From Chamaea fasciata (lineage: Eukaryota > Chordata > Aves > Passeriformes > Sylviidae), in contig JARCOQ010000008.1 of assembly GCA_029207755.1 (NCBI GenBank), forward strand, positions 26,711,021 through 26,775,020: DNA of 64,000 nucleotides, given 5' to 3'. Positions 1 through 12,497 of the stretch are shown here, piece by piece. The notes under the pieces were generated by a model. It was not told the DNA's origin. It did no database searches and saw only the letters and a program-made list of their open reading frames with translations. The position numbers and the translations under genes are program-made. Numbering within the stretch: position 1 is the stretch's first letter; each line of letters starts with the position of its first letter.

Positions 1-2973
1 GAGAAAATGTTTGGATTTTTCATACAGAATCAAGCTGCTTTGATATGCCATACTTTACTCCAGCCACTATCATCTACATAGAGGGAGTATAGATTGATCT
101 CTGTCATGGTGATATTTTCCTTATCTTTTTAGCGGCATGAAAACTGGCAAGTAAATCTTCTATAGAAGCTCCCAGCACAAAACTGAAAATGAAATATTTA
201 ATCCCCATGGAAACAGCTTATCATGAAGGGAGGATTTCCCCCAAAATCAGATTGTGAGCTTCCAAGAACACATCCTGAAAATGGTGATTTCACATCAAAG
301 CTGAAAAGACAAGTGGGAGGAGAGAGATTTGCAGGAGGAGGAGGGTGAACCTGACTGCTGGTGTTCACCAGGACTGTGCAGTCTCACCCTCCAACACCTA
401 ATGCCTTTGGATTTAGTGTACAAGTGAGCACTTCCATAGATTTTAAGCACTGCTGGCAGAAGTGCCATTGTTAGGTATTTAATCTGAAAGTAAAGATGAT
501 CATCTTTCTTCCTTTCAAATCTAAATCCCTTGTTGGCTTAATTTCTTAAGAGATTTTTTTTTCCCCAGTGCAATTGAGAGTCAGGCTTCTTTTCCATCCT
601 TACTCCCAAAGAAAAGTTACAAAGGAATGCTTACTTTTATTTGTAGCTTTTTTTCTGATCACTTAAGTGCACGTGATATGTCAGCCCCTTAAATCCCTTT
701 ATTCTGTGTCTGAGTCTCCACTCTTCCAAGTATTTTCTTTTCAGTCTGCTGTGTCGCTTTCGATTTTCCTCAGAAGTTCTCCTTTTAACTGCAGCATTTT
801 AAAACTCAGTAACCACATATCATCACACAACCACACCATCTTCTCTTAAGTTTTAGATATTCTACTCTACTTCTAGGAAATGATCAATGCACTTGATTGC
901 TCATGCCATCTACCAGTGGTGGAAGAAAGGAAAATCTCTCATGAGTGGCCCAGGTCACTTTTAACAATCCATGGTTGAACTAGGTCCTTCTGCTCTTGTG
1001 TCCTGGAATTTATTTTCTTTCTGGAAGTCACTGAATTGTCTTCATATGCTTTTATGTTAATTCCTTAAGTGTCTCAAGTCATGGCACTTGGATTTCTCTT
1101 CTCTGTGGCTTCTCTGCTTTAGAAACAGTGCTCAGGCATTCAAGTTACTTAACTGTTCAAGATCTTTGCACAGCTGAGGGAGAGCCGATGGTTCCCACCT
1201 AGTAGCCCACTTCAGAACATTTTATTCTAATCTTGCTGATTTGGATCTTGGCTGATGTCTGAGTTAAAACTGACATTACTTGACAGCTGGTTTTGAAATG
1301 AACTGGCAGTTTCTATTTTCTAAAGGTATGTGGTTGATATGGAATACTGGAAATTTTGGTGACACATTCTTAACAGAGAAGAAGCCAAGGACGGAATTAG
1401 CATGCAGTCTGAATTACTGCAGCATGATGAAACATCTCTTCAGATCAAATTAACCTCTTGTCAGTGCAAACCACCCCCATGTATTCAAACTGTTTCGATT
1501 ATTCCTTTGGAACCTGGACTGTAGCAGAATTCAAAAGATTGTGTTGTTGGATATAAAGACATGTGCAAGCAACAGCATCCTTTATCCAAATGGACTGTGG
1601 AGTGGCAAGATACTGAGGGTGAGGTGGAAGCTCAACACTGCGATAAACTTTGCAAGTGTCCACCCAACCATATTCAAGCAGAGGCTCTTTGAGCATTAGC
1701 GGTCTTCATCATCCACTGAAAGCCTGAAATGAGCTTTGCTTCTTGCAGAGAAGCTATGGAAATGTCTGGCCTTCCACAAACACCACCCAGTCCTGGTGAG
1801 TGAGGGGATGTGGGGGTGAAGGGCTTAGTCCTTCCTCACTCTGTCAACATATCATTAATTTCTTTCTGAATAGAAATAGTTCACTTTTATTAAAACTTGG
1901 CAGCAAATAGAAGTCTAAAGAGCAGCACAATCCCAGCAGAACCCCCATGAGGTCTCCATGTGGGGCATGGATGCTGGGCAAGCAGTGTCTCTTCAGGTTG
2001 AAATCATTACTCTGGCTTTGAAGCTGTTCCAAACTCAACTTCTCTTGAGGAGGCACTGAAGAAGAGTGGACTTGTACCAACCATTACGGCAATTTTAGTG
2101 ACTTTTCATTTCAAGAATTTCATTTCAATTCTTTGAGTACGAATTTTCAGTTTGTTTGTGACCTGATCTAATGCCTGCCACATTCACTGAGTTTTAAGGC
2201 TGTCTCCTCAAATTTGCTTTGCTTGAAGGTTTTCCATCAACTGCCTGTAAAACAGTGGGGCAAAGAGCCTGTTTTCCCATTTCTCAGTGAGGCTTGTTTC
2301 ACTGATGTTTGTAAAGCACATGGTAGTTTCTGCTTCAAAGATTTGTACTTCTGCCTAGTCTAAGTATCCTGACTTCAGCAAAGCTATGAACCAGATGAAT
2401 ATCTCCATCTTGTGCTAGTAACTCCTAACTGATCTTATTAAATCCTTTCCCGACCCAGATCAATATCTGAAATGTACTCTGTCCTGTAATTAATCTGATG
2501 AGCCATGCTAGCCTTGTTTATAAGTCTCTTCAGATTTTTCTTTAGAGATTTTTATTTTAAAATTAAACTGGCTTAGTAGAAGCAGGGTCATGATCTCTGT
2601 TTCTCAGTAGCTTTTTCATGCTGTTATTAAATCTCCTGTACTGAGTGCCTTCAGTAATTCAGTGATTCTTCCTGGTGAACAGGGTTGGACACCAGGTTCT
2701 TAGAGACCCTGCACAGGAGCACATTTTGCAGTCTGATGGCTCATATATAAAGGAATCAATTAGAACAACCTGACAGATTTGTGGATTTGTTCCATGTGAT
2801 GAAGTGTGTGGAACTACACGAGTTAGAGCAGTGTCAGCAGTCCTGGCTCCTACCTCATGCAGCCATGTGTCCTCACCAATGTTCGGTCAGCTTCAGCTCT
2901 TGAGAACAGAGTCCACCTCTTGGCAAGGATGGTTTCCTGACACCTGGCTCTTTCAGAGTGAAGGGCTATTCAA

Positions 2974-3021
2974 CAATCAGTGATGAGCCACTAATCAGTG
3001 ATTAGTGCTACTAATTGATTA
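2974..3021. promoter_or_regulatory. Cluster of homeodomain-type motifs in a short imperfect repeat
   Basis: AATCAGTGAT occurs twice 18 bp apart, followed by ATTAG and then TAATTGATTA at 3012-3021. The last is TAAT-NN-ATTA, the spacing known as a P2 dimer site for paired-class homeodomains. The motifs are visible in the sequence. Regulatory function is inference only, and such AT-rich words also arise by chance. Confidence 0.2.
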
Positions 3022-3285
3022 GGACATCAAACCACCAGCCTTTAGCTGCATTGCCCTCCAGAAAATGATCTTAATTCATTAATAGTATAGATGACAGCAG
3101 GACTTAGAAGTGAGCTTAGGAACAGAAGGAATGAACGAAACAATATCTTGATCCAATTCTGCTGCCATTGACCAACAGTCACATAGCTCACGTACACGAG
3201 AGTGCAGGAGTCAGCAATTAACACACTACTGTTGTGTGCAGGCTCAAACCCACAGCTGCTGGCCTAGTGTTGGCAGTAACTTCCA

Positions 3286-3362
3286 GTCTGAGGAGGAGGT
3301 TGGACTGCAGACCTCCACAAGTCCTTCCCAACAAGCCTTTCCAGGAGTCTGTGACCCTGCCC
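3286..3362 (+). mobile_element. CR1 LINE 3' end fragment
   Basis: The segment beginning GAGGAGGTTGGACTGCAGAC and continuing with CTCCACAAGTCCTTCCCAAC matches the typical CR1 3' tail, in which a 'GGTTGGACTAGATGACCTCC' block is followed by 'GGTCCCTTCCAACC' and 'TTCTGTGA'. It is a short, old, 5'-truncated piece with no coding capacity. The orientation is inferred from the order of these blocks. The left limit is uncertain. Confidence 0.55.
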
Positions 3363-3908
3363 GAGAGTTCTGTCCTGTTGCACGACACAAATATTCACAT
3401 TCTAGTGAGAAAGAAGGGGTCTAAGGATGGGGAGAAGATATTGCATATACCCACAGGGAATCATTAGAGATCTGGAAACAATGTTACGGTGTTGGTCTCT
3501 TTTCCTTCATCAGTCTTTAGTATTCTTCTTTGGATGGGACTCAGCTAATTGAAGACATCAAGGAGGTGCTGAAGAGGCTTATGGCAACAGGGGCAACAAG
3601 CAGGGCAAGGCTGAGACAAAACACTGAGATACTGGGTGGAGAGCAAAGCCACAGATATTACCTAGTCCCTACAGCTTTCTGTGGAAGTCTGAAGTTTTTC
3701 CCATTTAAAGAGTGGGACACACAAAGATTTTTGGCCTTAGATTTAAGGTTTCTCCATGAGACACAAAGAATATTGCACATTTCAAAATGCAGTATGTGAA
3801 ATCACTGAGAAAGTGTCAGCTCTTGGACATTGCTGTTGCCCCTAATGGTGCTCAAAGGCCCTGTGAGGAGGTCCATGCCAACCCTTTTTATTATTTGAAG
3901 CTTATGTC

Positions 3909-4215
3909 ATCATAGAATTGTTTAGGTTGAAAAAGAGCTTTAAGATCATTGAGTCAAACCAGCACTACCAAGGCCACCGCTAAACTATGTCCCCAGGTGC
4001 CACATTTACACATTGTTTATAAACCTCCAGGGACAGTGATTTAACAAACTTTTTTGGGCAGCCTATTCCAATGCTCAACAGTCCCTCCAGTGAAGAAATT
4101 TGTCCTAATATCATCTAAACCCTCCCTGTTGCAATTTCAGGCCATTTCCTCTGTTCTGTCACTTGTTACCTGGGAATGGTAAGGAGAGAAATGGGCCTTT
4201 TTGTCCCTCCTGTAG
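3909..4215 (-). mobile_element. CR1 LINE fragment, reverse orientation
   Basis: The plus strand opens with CATCATAGAATTGTTTAGGT, the reverse complement of the CR1 3' terminus with its ATTCTATGA-type repeat. It continues through the recognisable reverse-complement blocks for 'AGCACTACCAAGGCCACC', 'TGCCACATTTACACA', 'CAGCCTATTCCAATGCT' and 'GAAGAAATTTGTCCTAATAT'. The element is 5'-truncated, as most CR1 copies are, and carries no intact ORF. The right boundary is approximate because similarity fades near 4200. Confidence 0.9.
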
Positions 4216-4425
4216 AGACTTAAGGCACTTAGCAACAGTTCAGCTAATGATTCAAGTTCAGCACAAGTCTAGACTCTTCTTGTGCCCAGTTCATTCATGT
4301 ATCTTGTAGCTGATACATGTGCTCGGTTGGATTCAGAGCCCATTTAAGAACATCTTCCTTATCTCTGAGGGAATTTGCATGCCTCACTGTTCCCCTTGCA
4401 CAATAAGGAAAGCCTGACCCTCCAG

Positions 4426-4464
4426 CTTGTGAAAATCACCCCACAGTTTGTGAAAATTACTCCA
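4426..4464. repeat. Short local tandem duplication (21 bp period)
   Basis: CTTGTGAAAATCACCCCA at 4426-4443 is followed by TTTGTGAAAATTACTCCA at 4447-4464. The two agree at 15 of 18 positions. It lies about 200 bp past the CR1 fragment. It is probably a replication-slippage relic. Confidence 0.6.
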
Positions 4465-5379
4465 CTTTTGCCAATCAAAATTACTGTCTGGGTCTAGTCA
4501 CCCAGCCCTGACTGGGAGAGATAACTTGACCAGCCAGAACCGTGCTGGGCTGACAGGAAATTGGCAAGCTCAGTTCTCCAAAGAGCTGCTCAGCTGGGCT
4601 GCTGCTGCGTGGGATGCGAGGATAAGAAACCCTTCCGGGATGAGATCTGGGACACAGCACGGCCCTGCGTGTGGGTTTCACTACCAGGGTCACACAAGAC
4701 CCCTGCTCCTCCAACAAAATTTTAGAAGAGTGCTCAGCATAGTTTGAATATCCTGGCGTGGGGTGGGGGTAAGGGAGCAGCTCGGGAGCTCTTCTTCTCG
4801 CCCTTCTTCCTCATGGGAATTAAACATGAGAGCTAAGTGCTCGCTTTTTTGAAGCTATTATTGGCAACCAATGCAAAATGTCCCTTTTCATGACAAGTAA
4901 ATGACCTGCTAAGTACAAGCTATAAAAATTCAGGTCATGTTTTCTGTTTCATTAATATGCTGCCTGACAAAGCCTTTGCCTGCTGGGGCTCTCTGCTGGG
5001 GAATGGGAGTTAGAAAACCCTTAAGGATTTCTCACTGTCATTATGAGATAGAAAGGCAAACAGGCTTCTGAAGGAAAGACGGCTCCCAAAAGACAGGCTT
5101 TGTGTCCTGATCTCATGAACAACCACAGGAGGAGGCAAGTAACGCCATTTACACACACAGTCCCAGTAGTGTGGGGTTCGAATGCTTTTATGTTTCACTA
5201 ATAGCTGTGCCTGACTGTCCCAGAAGTCAATAAGAAGGTTCTTTTGATTGCAACAGGCAGTGGACCAAAAATGCTATTTAGACACAGAAATGTTTGTTAA
5301 GTTGGCAAGGAGGGGGAGAAGAACAATATTAGTCAGAAAGGGAATTCAAGGGAGAGTCGCTAAAATGTTTTTCCACAAA

Positions 5380-5836
5380 AATCATAGAAGCGTTTACATT
5401 GGAAAAGTTCCCTAAGTCATCAAGTCCAGCCATTAACCCAGCACTGCCAAGGCCATCACTAAACCGTGTTCCTGAGTGCCACATCTAAACCTCTTTTAAA
5501 TACCCCCAGAGCTGATGACTCCACCACTTCACGGGCAACCACTTCCAAGGCCTGACCACACTAACAGTGAATAATTCTTTTCTAACAAATATCTAATCTT
5601 AACCTTCCCTGGTGCAGTTTGAGGGTATTTTCTCTCATCCTGTCCCAGGCTGCCTGGGAGAACAGACTGACCCCACCTGGCTACAGCCTCCTTTCAGGGG
5701 AGTTGTAGAGAGCAATAAGGTCACCCCGGAGCCTCCTGTTCTCCAGGCCAAAAATCCCCAGCTTCCTCAAATGCTTCTCATAGGGCTTGTGCTCCAGACC
5801 CTTCACCAGCTTCCATGGCTACTGCAGTCTTTGGGT
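5380..5836 (-). mobile_element. CR1 LINE fragment, reverse orientation (longer copy)
   Basis: The plus strand starts at AATCATAGAAG and runs through the CR1 reverse-complement landmarks: 'CATCAAGTCCAGCCATTAAC', 'CACTGCCAAGGCCATCACTA', 'TGCCACATCTAAACCTC' and 'CTCATCCTGTCCCAGG'. It continues into 'CTACAGCCTCCTTTCAGGG', 'TAGAGAGCAATAAGGTC' and 'CTTCACCAGCTTCCATGG'. About 455 bp of the 3' region is kept, so it reaches further 5' than the copy at 3.9 kb. It lies in the same orientation as that copy. It is non-coding and truncated. Confidence 0.92.
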
Positions 5837-6364
5837 GAGTAGCATCAAGAATTTACTGGAGATTTTTTTAATGTGGTTGTTCTTTCCACATAAAACTGTC
5901 TCTCAGAAATCAGAGAACTGTCTCCCTGCAGGAGACATTCGAGGTGGATTAAGAGGGTGCATCACTTCTAGCTATAATTACAGGGATTTCCCATAAAGGA
6001 TGTAGTGAGGCTGGACTTTCATTCACATCCATGGCTCCAGCTGGCTTAATCTAAAGCTGGGTTCTGGATGTAAAACCTTTTCCTGGTGTAGGGAGTTTAA
6101 GCTTGAAGGAATTTAAAGAGCATTAGGCTTTGCTCTTGGCAATATTGAGTAGGATGTGTTCTGCCTTCCTGAGTGTGTTCTCTGCACTTGCAGGGTGGTA
6201 ACTGATGTGCTGTCCTGCCTAGGGCTGAGGTTTGACTTTCCACCTCCAGGTCAATTCCCATCTTCTCATCTGTCCTGCTTCCTCAACTACAGCTAATAAA
6301 GTGAGTTTCACATGGAGAGCATGGAGGCTGATATGTTGCAGGGGAGATCCAAAATGTAAGCTGA

Positions 6365-6435
6365 CTGTCATTCAGAGGGTTATAAACATATAATTTATAA
6401 ATAAAAATCACTGCCATTCAGAGGGCTATAAATAT
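6365..6435. repeat. Local duplication, 46 bp apart, AT-rich
   Basis: CTGTCATTCAGAGGGTTATA plus AACAT (6365-6389) recurs as CTGCCATTCAGAGGGCTATA plus AATAT (6411-6435), agreeing at 22 of 25 positions. The intervening DNA is A/T rich (ATAATTTATAAATAAAAA). This is a one-and-a-half-copy tandem duplication with no coding content. Confidence 0.7.
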
Positions 6436-9400
6436 TTTTTTGAACCATCAGGTATTTTCAGGTTTGGCATCCAGGTGTCCTGATGAATTACTTCTTGCCA
6501 AAGGTAGGTTTTAGGGATCTGGCTGCTTTGTGTCCTTTGTGTGGTTCACTACCATATATTTTATTCTCTTCGGTGCTCTTGCCCAGAATGCCAATGTTTT
6601 GGAGCAGCACTATCAGTCTTATTCCAGGGATACTCAGCCTGCAATGAATGCATTGATTCATAGCTTATTTTCAAAGCCAGAAGGAATTGCAATGCTGATC
6701 TGCTCTGACCTCGAGCATTCAGTGGGCACAGGAATATTTATAGCTCTGTTTACAGCATTCTGCTCTGTATACAAGCAAGCAGGGACAAGAGAAGGTTCCC
6801 CGTCCCAGTGTAGGTTTGACAGCCACTACAAGTTCAACAGCTTTATTAAGGTATTGCCCTCAGTAACTGGCAGGGCAGATTAGCCCTGCCGATTCCAGAG
6901 CACGTGGGCAGGTCACCCACACACAGCACTTGTGCATACAGTTATGGTCTGTGCAGCACAAGCAGAAATAAGCTCCAGGTGCAAGGACAGAGATCTGGGA
7001 AATCATGAGCCTGTATTTCTTAGTCACCTTGCTAAGCCTGTCTTGTGTCTTGGGGGATCATCTGTCCTATGTTCTAACCATATGGAAGCAGCCCCAAAGA
7101 CGCATAAGATCGTTGGATAAGATAACTGAAATGAGCTTAGGAATAAAAAAATAGTTTGTAGGGAGGTTCTAGAGAACAGCAGGACAGAGCCACAACCAAC
7201 TGCAGCTGTTACAGCTCTCCCAGTCCAACATTTCTCAGAGTGTGTTCCCTGCTTTGTATTTGGAGTCACAGGCTAAGACACAGCATGTTCCAGAGCACAC
7301 CACACTGCTGCATTCCAGATGGGGTGATGAACTGACCTGCCCCAAGCTCAAGCAGCCTCAGAAGATAAACTTGCTTCTATGTATGGAACTGAGACCATTA
7401 AAATGGAAAGTGCTACAAGTTACCTCAGTTTCCACTTGCCATGTCCTGTCTTCATGCCTTGCAGCAAACAGCCAGTCTGTGTGGACATTTGTCTTTCTCC
7501 TGCACTTATAATTGTGTTGCCTGAGCTCCTGGTGTGTGGTCAATGTCCAGCCAGAAACCTAAGCAACAACCAAATATATTCATTAGACAGATTAGGTAGT
7601 TTTTCTTGCTGTCCAAGGTCAGATTTCTGCAGCTTAATGCCCTGGAACTGCCAGTGCAACATAAGTCACCCTTTTCACTTTTTTTTCCAGTAAAATGGAA
7701 TTTACTACATTCCTTAGAACATGATTTTCACAGCTAAATTTGCTAGAGTTCTGATTGACATGTGTCCTGTCAGTTCAAATTCCCCTGAGAGCCTGCCTTT
7801 TTCACCAAACTATATTTGTGAGTGAACACATAATTGACTAACATTGTACATCCCTCAGATGAAATCCCTAAGAGGAAAAGTAATTGCTTTTTTACATGCA
7901 CAAATGGTAAAATCAGCTGGAGCTAATGCTCTGATAGCTGAGAGAAGCAGTTATTAATATTTCTGTGTGGAGGCAGCACAGCCACCAAGGCCCTTGCAAC
8001 TGTGAATCTCACAGTCTTGCTCTTGGGCAAAGTATATGCAGTCATCTCTAATCTGTTCCATCTCTCCCCAAGCAGCTCACCCAGCAGTGTGAACAAATTG
8101 CCTGGAAATGTCGTCATCGGGCTTCATCTGGCACTATCTCTCCTTCTGTCTGGGTCATTGATTTCCTCATCTCCTCTGCCTTGAAACTCACATCATACAT
8201 TAATTTGTGGCTCTCCAGTACTGAAGCAGCTGCACTGTGCCTTCGCTGCTCAACACCAGCAGCTTTCAGCCTCTGAAGTGTCCTTCACTGCTGCCCGAAT
8301 GAAGACCTCCCAAATGTGTCTCAAGTGGCCTCCCTGCCTGCCACATAACAACATGTGCTCTGCCAGCTTTTGTTTCATCTAAGAGAGCCTTCAGCTCTTC
8401 TGCTTTTGGAAATTGAGTACGATTCAGTCTCCTTCCTACAATGACTCAGTGTGCTGCAGAAATTGCTCCTGCCTTGTACGAGCAGCTACTGTGGATCTTT
8501 CAGAGCTGTGCCAGTCTCTGCTAGCCACCAGCTGCCCTCTGGAAAGCAGAGCAAAGACCTGGGGCTGCTCCACGCTCTAGTCTTATGATTGCTAAATATA
8601 GTCCATTGATAAATAACATAAATGCATGAAGAGCACAAGAATCAACAGTTGTTGCAGTTGCTAATGCAGCTTTTTCCTCTGTTCTTTCACCCATGTCACT
8701 GATGCCTTTCAACATCACCCTTTGCATTTTGAGTAGGTATTGCAGCTTTGCACAGCTATTTCCAAGGATCCAATCTGGCCAGCAGAAACTCACTTCCCTT
8801 GTGTTTTATTAGGAGTAATAAAAGTCGCACCTTCCCTCAACACTCGTAAACTGAGTGCCTCTGACATGGAAGTAAGTGCAAGATGGTGAGACCTCAAATG
8901 TGAAGCCCTTACTCCTAAATTAATGGTGATCTTAATGGGGGTAGTTCCACTCAAAGGAAGTGTCAGATAAAATAAGTCTATTTCCTTAGGGAAGTGTGTT
9001 CTTTTATAAAGCTCTGCCAATCCTTGCCTTTTTAGAAACCAAATTGGCAGTCTCTTTGTTTCACTGCCAAATTCCTCATCCTAGGCCTGGAGTATGTCTG
9101 GAAAAACATTTCTAGAGAATCCCCTGTTATAAATAACTGGGAGGAGGGACGTATTCTTTGTATCCTTCCTAGAACAAAGAGCAGTAGGCTGTAAAAGGGC
9201 ATGGAGAAAGGGCTGATCTCTTGTACTAGAGAAAAAAAAATCTTGATATCGAGACTGATGTTTGCAGCGTGTGCTCAGGATGAGTCACATGAAAGGCAAA
9301 TTGAGATAAGAGCAAAGACTCCTGAAAGAAAATGACTGATTTTAGTCTCTGCATCCCAGCTCACAGGGTCTTTGCAGTAGAAATAAAAGCTCTGCACTCT

Positions 9401-12400
9401 CCTATAATGTCTCCTTAAAAGGTGCAGCACCACCAGTTCCCCTGAGCTTTCTACCTGTGCCCTCAAGGTATGTTCCCTAAGCCTCTCAGGAGGTTTTTCC
9501 TTTGTGACCCATTTATAGAGGGTGCTCATGGTCAGCCTGTGCCAGCCCTCCTGCAGCTGTCAAAGCCACACCATGTCCCATCTTCAGCCAGGCTGACTCT
9601 GAGGCAGTCATATGAGAACTTTTATCACGTTTATGTAGTTGCACGTGAGTATCACTAGATGTCCTCTAATGCTAAGTAGCTTCACCATGGTCTGTGCCCA
9701 ATGCCAGAGAAATTTGGTGAAATCAATCTCAGTTGTTTAAACTGTTATAGCTTCATTGTTCCTAGCCCATAGAAGCAGAGCAATATTGTTCATCCATAGC
9801 CCCAAGGTGTGATCTGCTATCTCTGACCAGCTGGACTCATAGGGGCAGCAAAGCTACTGCATTGGTTTCATGCAGATTTGGAGTCAACTGGCAGTGTAAG
9901 AACACCTCAACTTTTTCCTATGCAGCTCATTTGAGACTGAGCCATCAGACAGGGTTTAGGCTGTGGTCTCCGTGTGCTCTTCTCCAAATTCAACACTGAG
10001 GGTCAAGCTCGTAGGGCTCTGCTCTAGCAAGATCTGATCTGGTACAGGATGGTGCATTCATCTCTGGAGGGTGGAGGCAGGTACAGCTCCCTGCTCCAGC
10101 ACAATCTACTTGTCCTCTAGACAGTGATGCCAGCAGCACCTTGAGTTATTTCTTGGGAGGGCCACTGCATCCCCTCAAACCCCATCTCCATCCTCTGACT
10201 TCACTGAAGTGACATCTTATCCCTGGCTATGTGGCACCAACAGAAATTTGTACTGAAAAAAAATCTTACCCATTGCACTGTTCCTGCAGGGAAAATGTGG
10301 TGGTTTTTTTGTTTGTTTTGTTATTGTTTTTGTGCAAACAGTCCCTGCCTTGCTGTGGTGCTGTGCAAACCCTCGTGTTTGCAACCTCCTGCTGCAGAGC
10401 TTGGGCAAGGGAAGTGTCCCCAGCAGCCCAAAAGGCAGCTGCCAACAAAACAAGCCAAGAGGCTCATGCTGCACTAACCCACTCAGCTTTAATATGGGAC
10501 AATAAACAGCCACATTCATCTAGACCTAATACTGAAATATTATGCTACATCCATAATGCATCCTCTGATTTAGTGAGAGTTTGCCTTAAGTATAATCTGA
10601 CTTGAGGAGTTCAGAGGTTGTACAGTCACTTTAATCTATTCACTGAAGCTGAAACAGACTGGAAATGTCATGTGCTTAAATCTGTATGGGGGAAATGTTG
10701 GCTGAAATTTTATGGCACTCTTTTCTTTTAGCTTTGTATTTCGTTCCAGGGTTTGAAGTGTTGCCCATCCTACACTCACATCCCCCCAGGGAGGGATGGT
10801 AAAGGGGAGGTTCTTTATGCCACTGCCTCTGCTGTCAAACTGAACGTGATGTTTTGTTTGAGGGCTCCTTGGGGTGACTCAGCAGGATACAAAAATGCAC
10901 TTAAATAGGAGTTGTACTGTATAAGCGCTCAGCCACAGCAGCAATTCCCCTTTAGCAATGTTGATAACTAATATGCACTACAAGAAATCTAATGCTGCTC
11001 CACATACTGGATGGAATGGAAAGAGGACTTTATGGCTTTCCTCTGTCCATAATTTTAGTATTTTTTATGGGTAGGAAGGCTACTGAGAACTGAGCAATAA
11101 CCCGGATACCTGACATACAGGAGCCAGGCCACAGGCTTTTCCTGTCAAATGTTACTGACTTTGGTATGAAATGCATCAGAGATTTTCAGGTTCAGGGTCT
11201 GAATATTGGGCTTGGTTGGCAGCTATCTCCACAGAAGCAGAAATGTGCAGCTCTGAAGGGTAATCTGTTTAAGATGCCCAAACAGAAAGCTGGATGCTCA
11301 GATTTAAAGATCTAAACCTGACATCTTTGGCCTACCAGTTCCAGGACTGCTGTGTCCCCAGCATTGAGTGACAGCATTTCCACACCTCTGAGGGTGTGGA
11401 AATGACCTGCCGTGTGTAGCTTTGCCAATTCTGCCCTCGCTGGTGGCAAGATGTGCTGACAGCAAAAACCAGATTCCTCACAGCCAGTCACCTCCATCAC
11501 TGCACTGCAGTCTGCTCTGGGAAGATGAGGAGACAGTTTTGTCCTAGAAGGAAAATTTGTAACCAACAGAGAAGCTGTTTCACACCAAATTCATGGTGTA
11601 AACATGTGACTTCTTTTGACAAATGCATGTCTTACACACCCAGCTGTCGATTCACGTGAACAAAACACGTCTGTCCCACGGTTTGGTTGGGAAAGCCTGT
11701 GGGGATCTTACTGATCCTCTCACCTCTTCCATGCTGCCGGACCAATGCAGATTTTGAGGTAGATACTCACATATCTTGTATGTAAAATGGCACTAGCTTC
11801 TCTCTGCCTCTTATATATGTGGGAAAGATAGCACGGAGGCTGTCTTGTTCTGTGCGTGCCGCAGCGCTGTGCCAGACTCCTTGGGTAGATCTTTCTGGGA
11901 ACTACTGCAGTGTACGTAATGTTAATTCAGCACAGGAGGAGAGCTGGAACTGTTCACTTGGGTTTAAGAACCATTTCGAGTTCCTCTGCTTTGCACACCA
12001 CCAGGGAGGTAAGCCCTGACCCAGCAAGGTAATTTACCAGGTGCCCAAATGTAGCCCCCTGAGATGCTGTGGGCACTCGGTATGTCCCTGAGCACCCTGC
12101 AGGGTTGTGCCCAAGGTGCTCCTGTGGTAGGACACATCCTTCCTGCCATGGATTATTTTCACACAGCCATTGCCAGCATCCTCTGTGAAGGCAGCATGTG
12201 TCAGTAAGTGTGTGTAGGTGCGGGAGCAGAGCTTTTGCTGGTGTCAGGTGCAAGGTGTGAGGTGGCAAAGGAGCCCGCAGGTGGCACGGGAAGCACTGTT
12301 TCGGATCTGCCTCCCAGTGTCAGCCAAGGGCACAAATGGGAGGTGAAGAAAGTAACCACTGCCCATGTGCTCGCACCCCGAGTGCTATACAGGGTGAGCT

Positions 12401-12474
12401 CTGGCGTGCTAAACGCGAATTCTCTTATTGGGATTAAAGTTGATGAGGCTTCCTCGTATTAAGCATGAATATTA

Positions 12475-12497
12475 GGGGGGGAGGGGGAGAAGGGGGG
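12475..12497 (+). other. G-run tract with G-quadruplex potential
   Basis: Three guanine runs lie close together: seven at 12475-12481, five at 12483-12487 and six at 12492-12497. The spacers are A and AGAA. The first run is long enough to supply two G-triplets, so the pattern satisfies a simple quadruplex rule. It sits about 550 bp upstream of the predicted MRAS core promoter, at the left edge of the CpG island. Folding and function are inferred, not shown. Confidence 0.45.

Noticed and set aside
5176..5186. GGTTCGAATGC, close to a tRNA B-box
   Set aside because: No A-box or cloverleaf could be formed in the 70-80 bp around it, so neither a tRNA gene nor a tRNA-derived SINE is supported.
8592..8601. 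Further perfect MEF2 consensus (CTAAATATAG), and another at 19791-19800
   Set aside because: The motif is degenerate and AT-rich, so several matches are expected by chance in 64 kb of ordinary composition. Only the one inside the CpG island promoter is kept.
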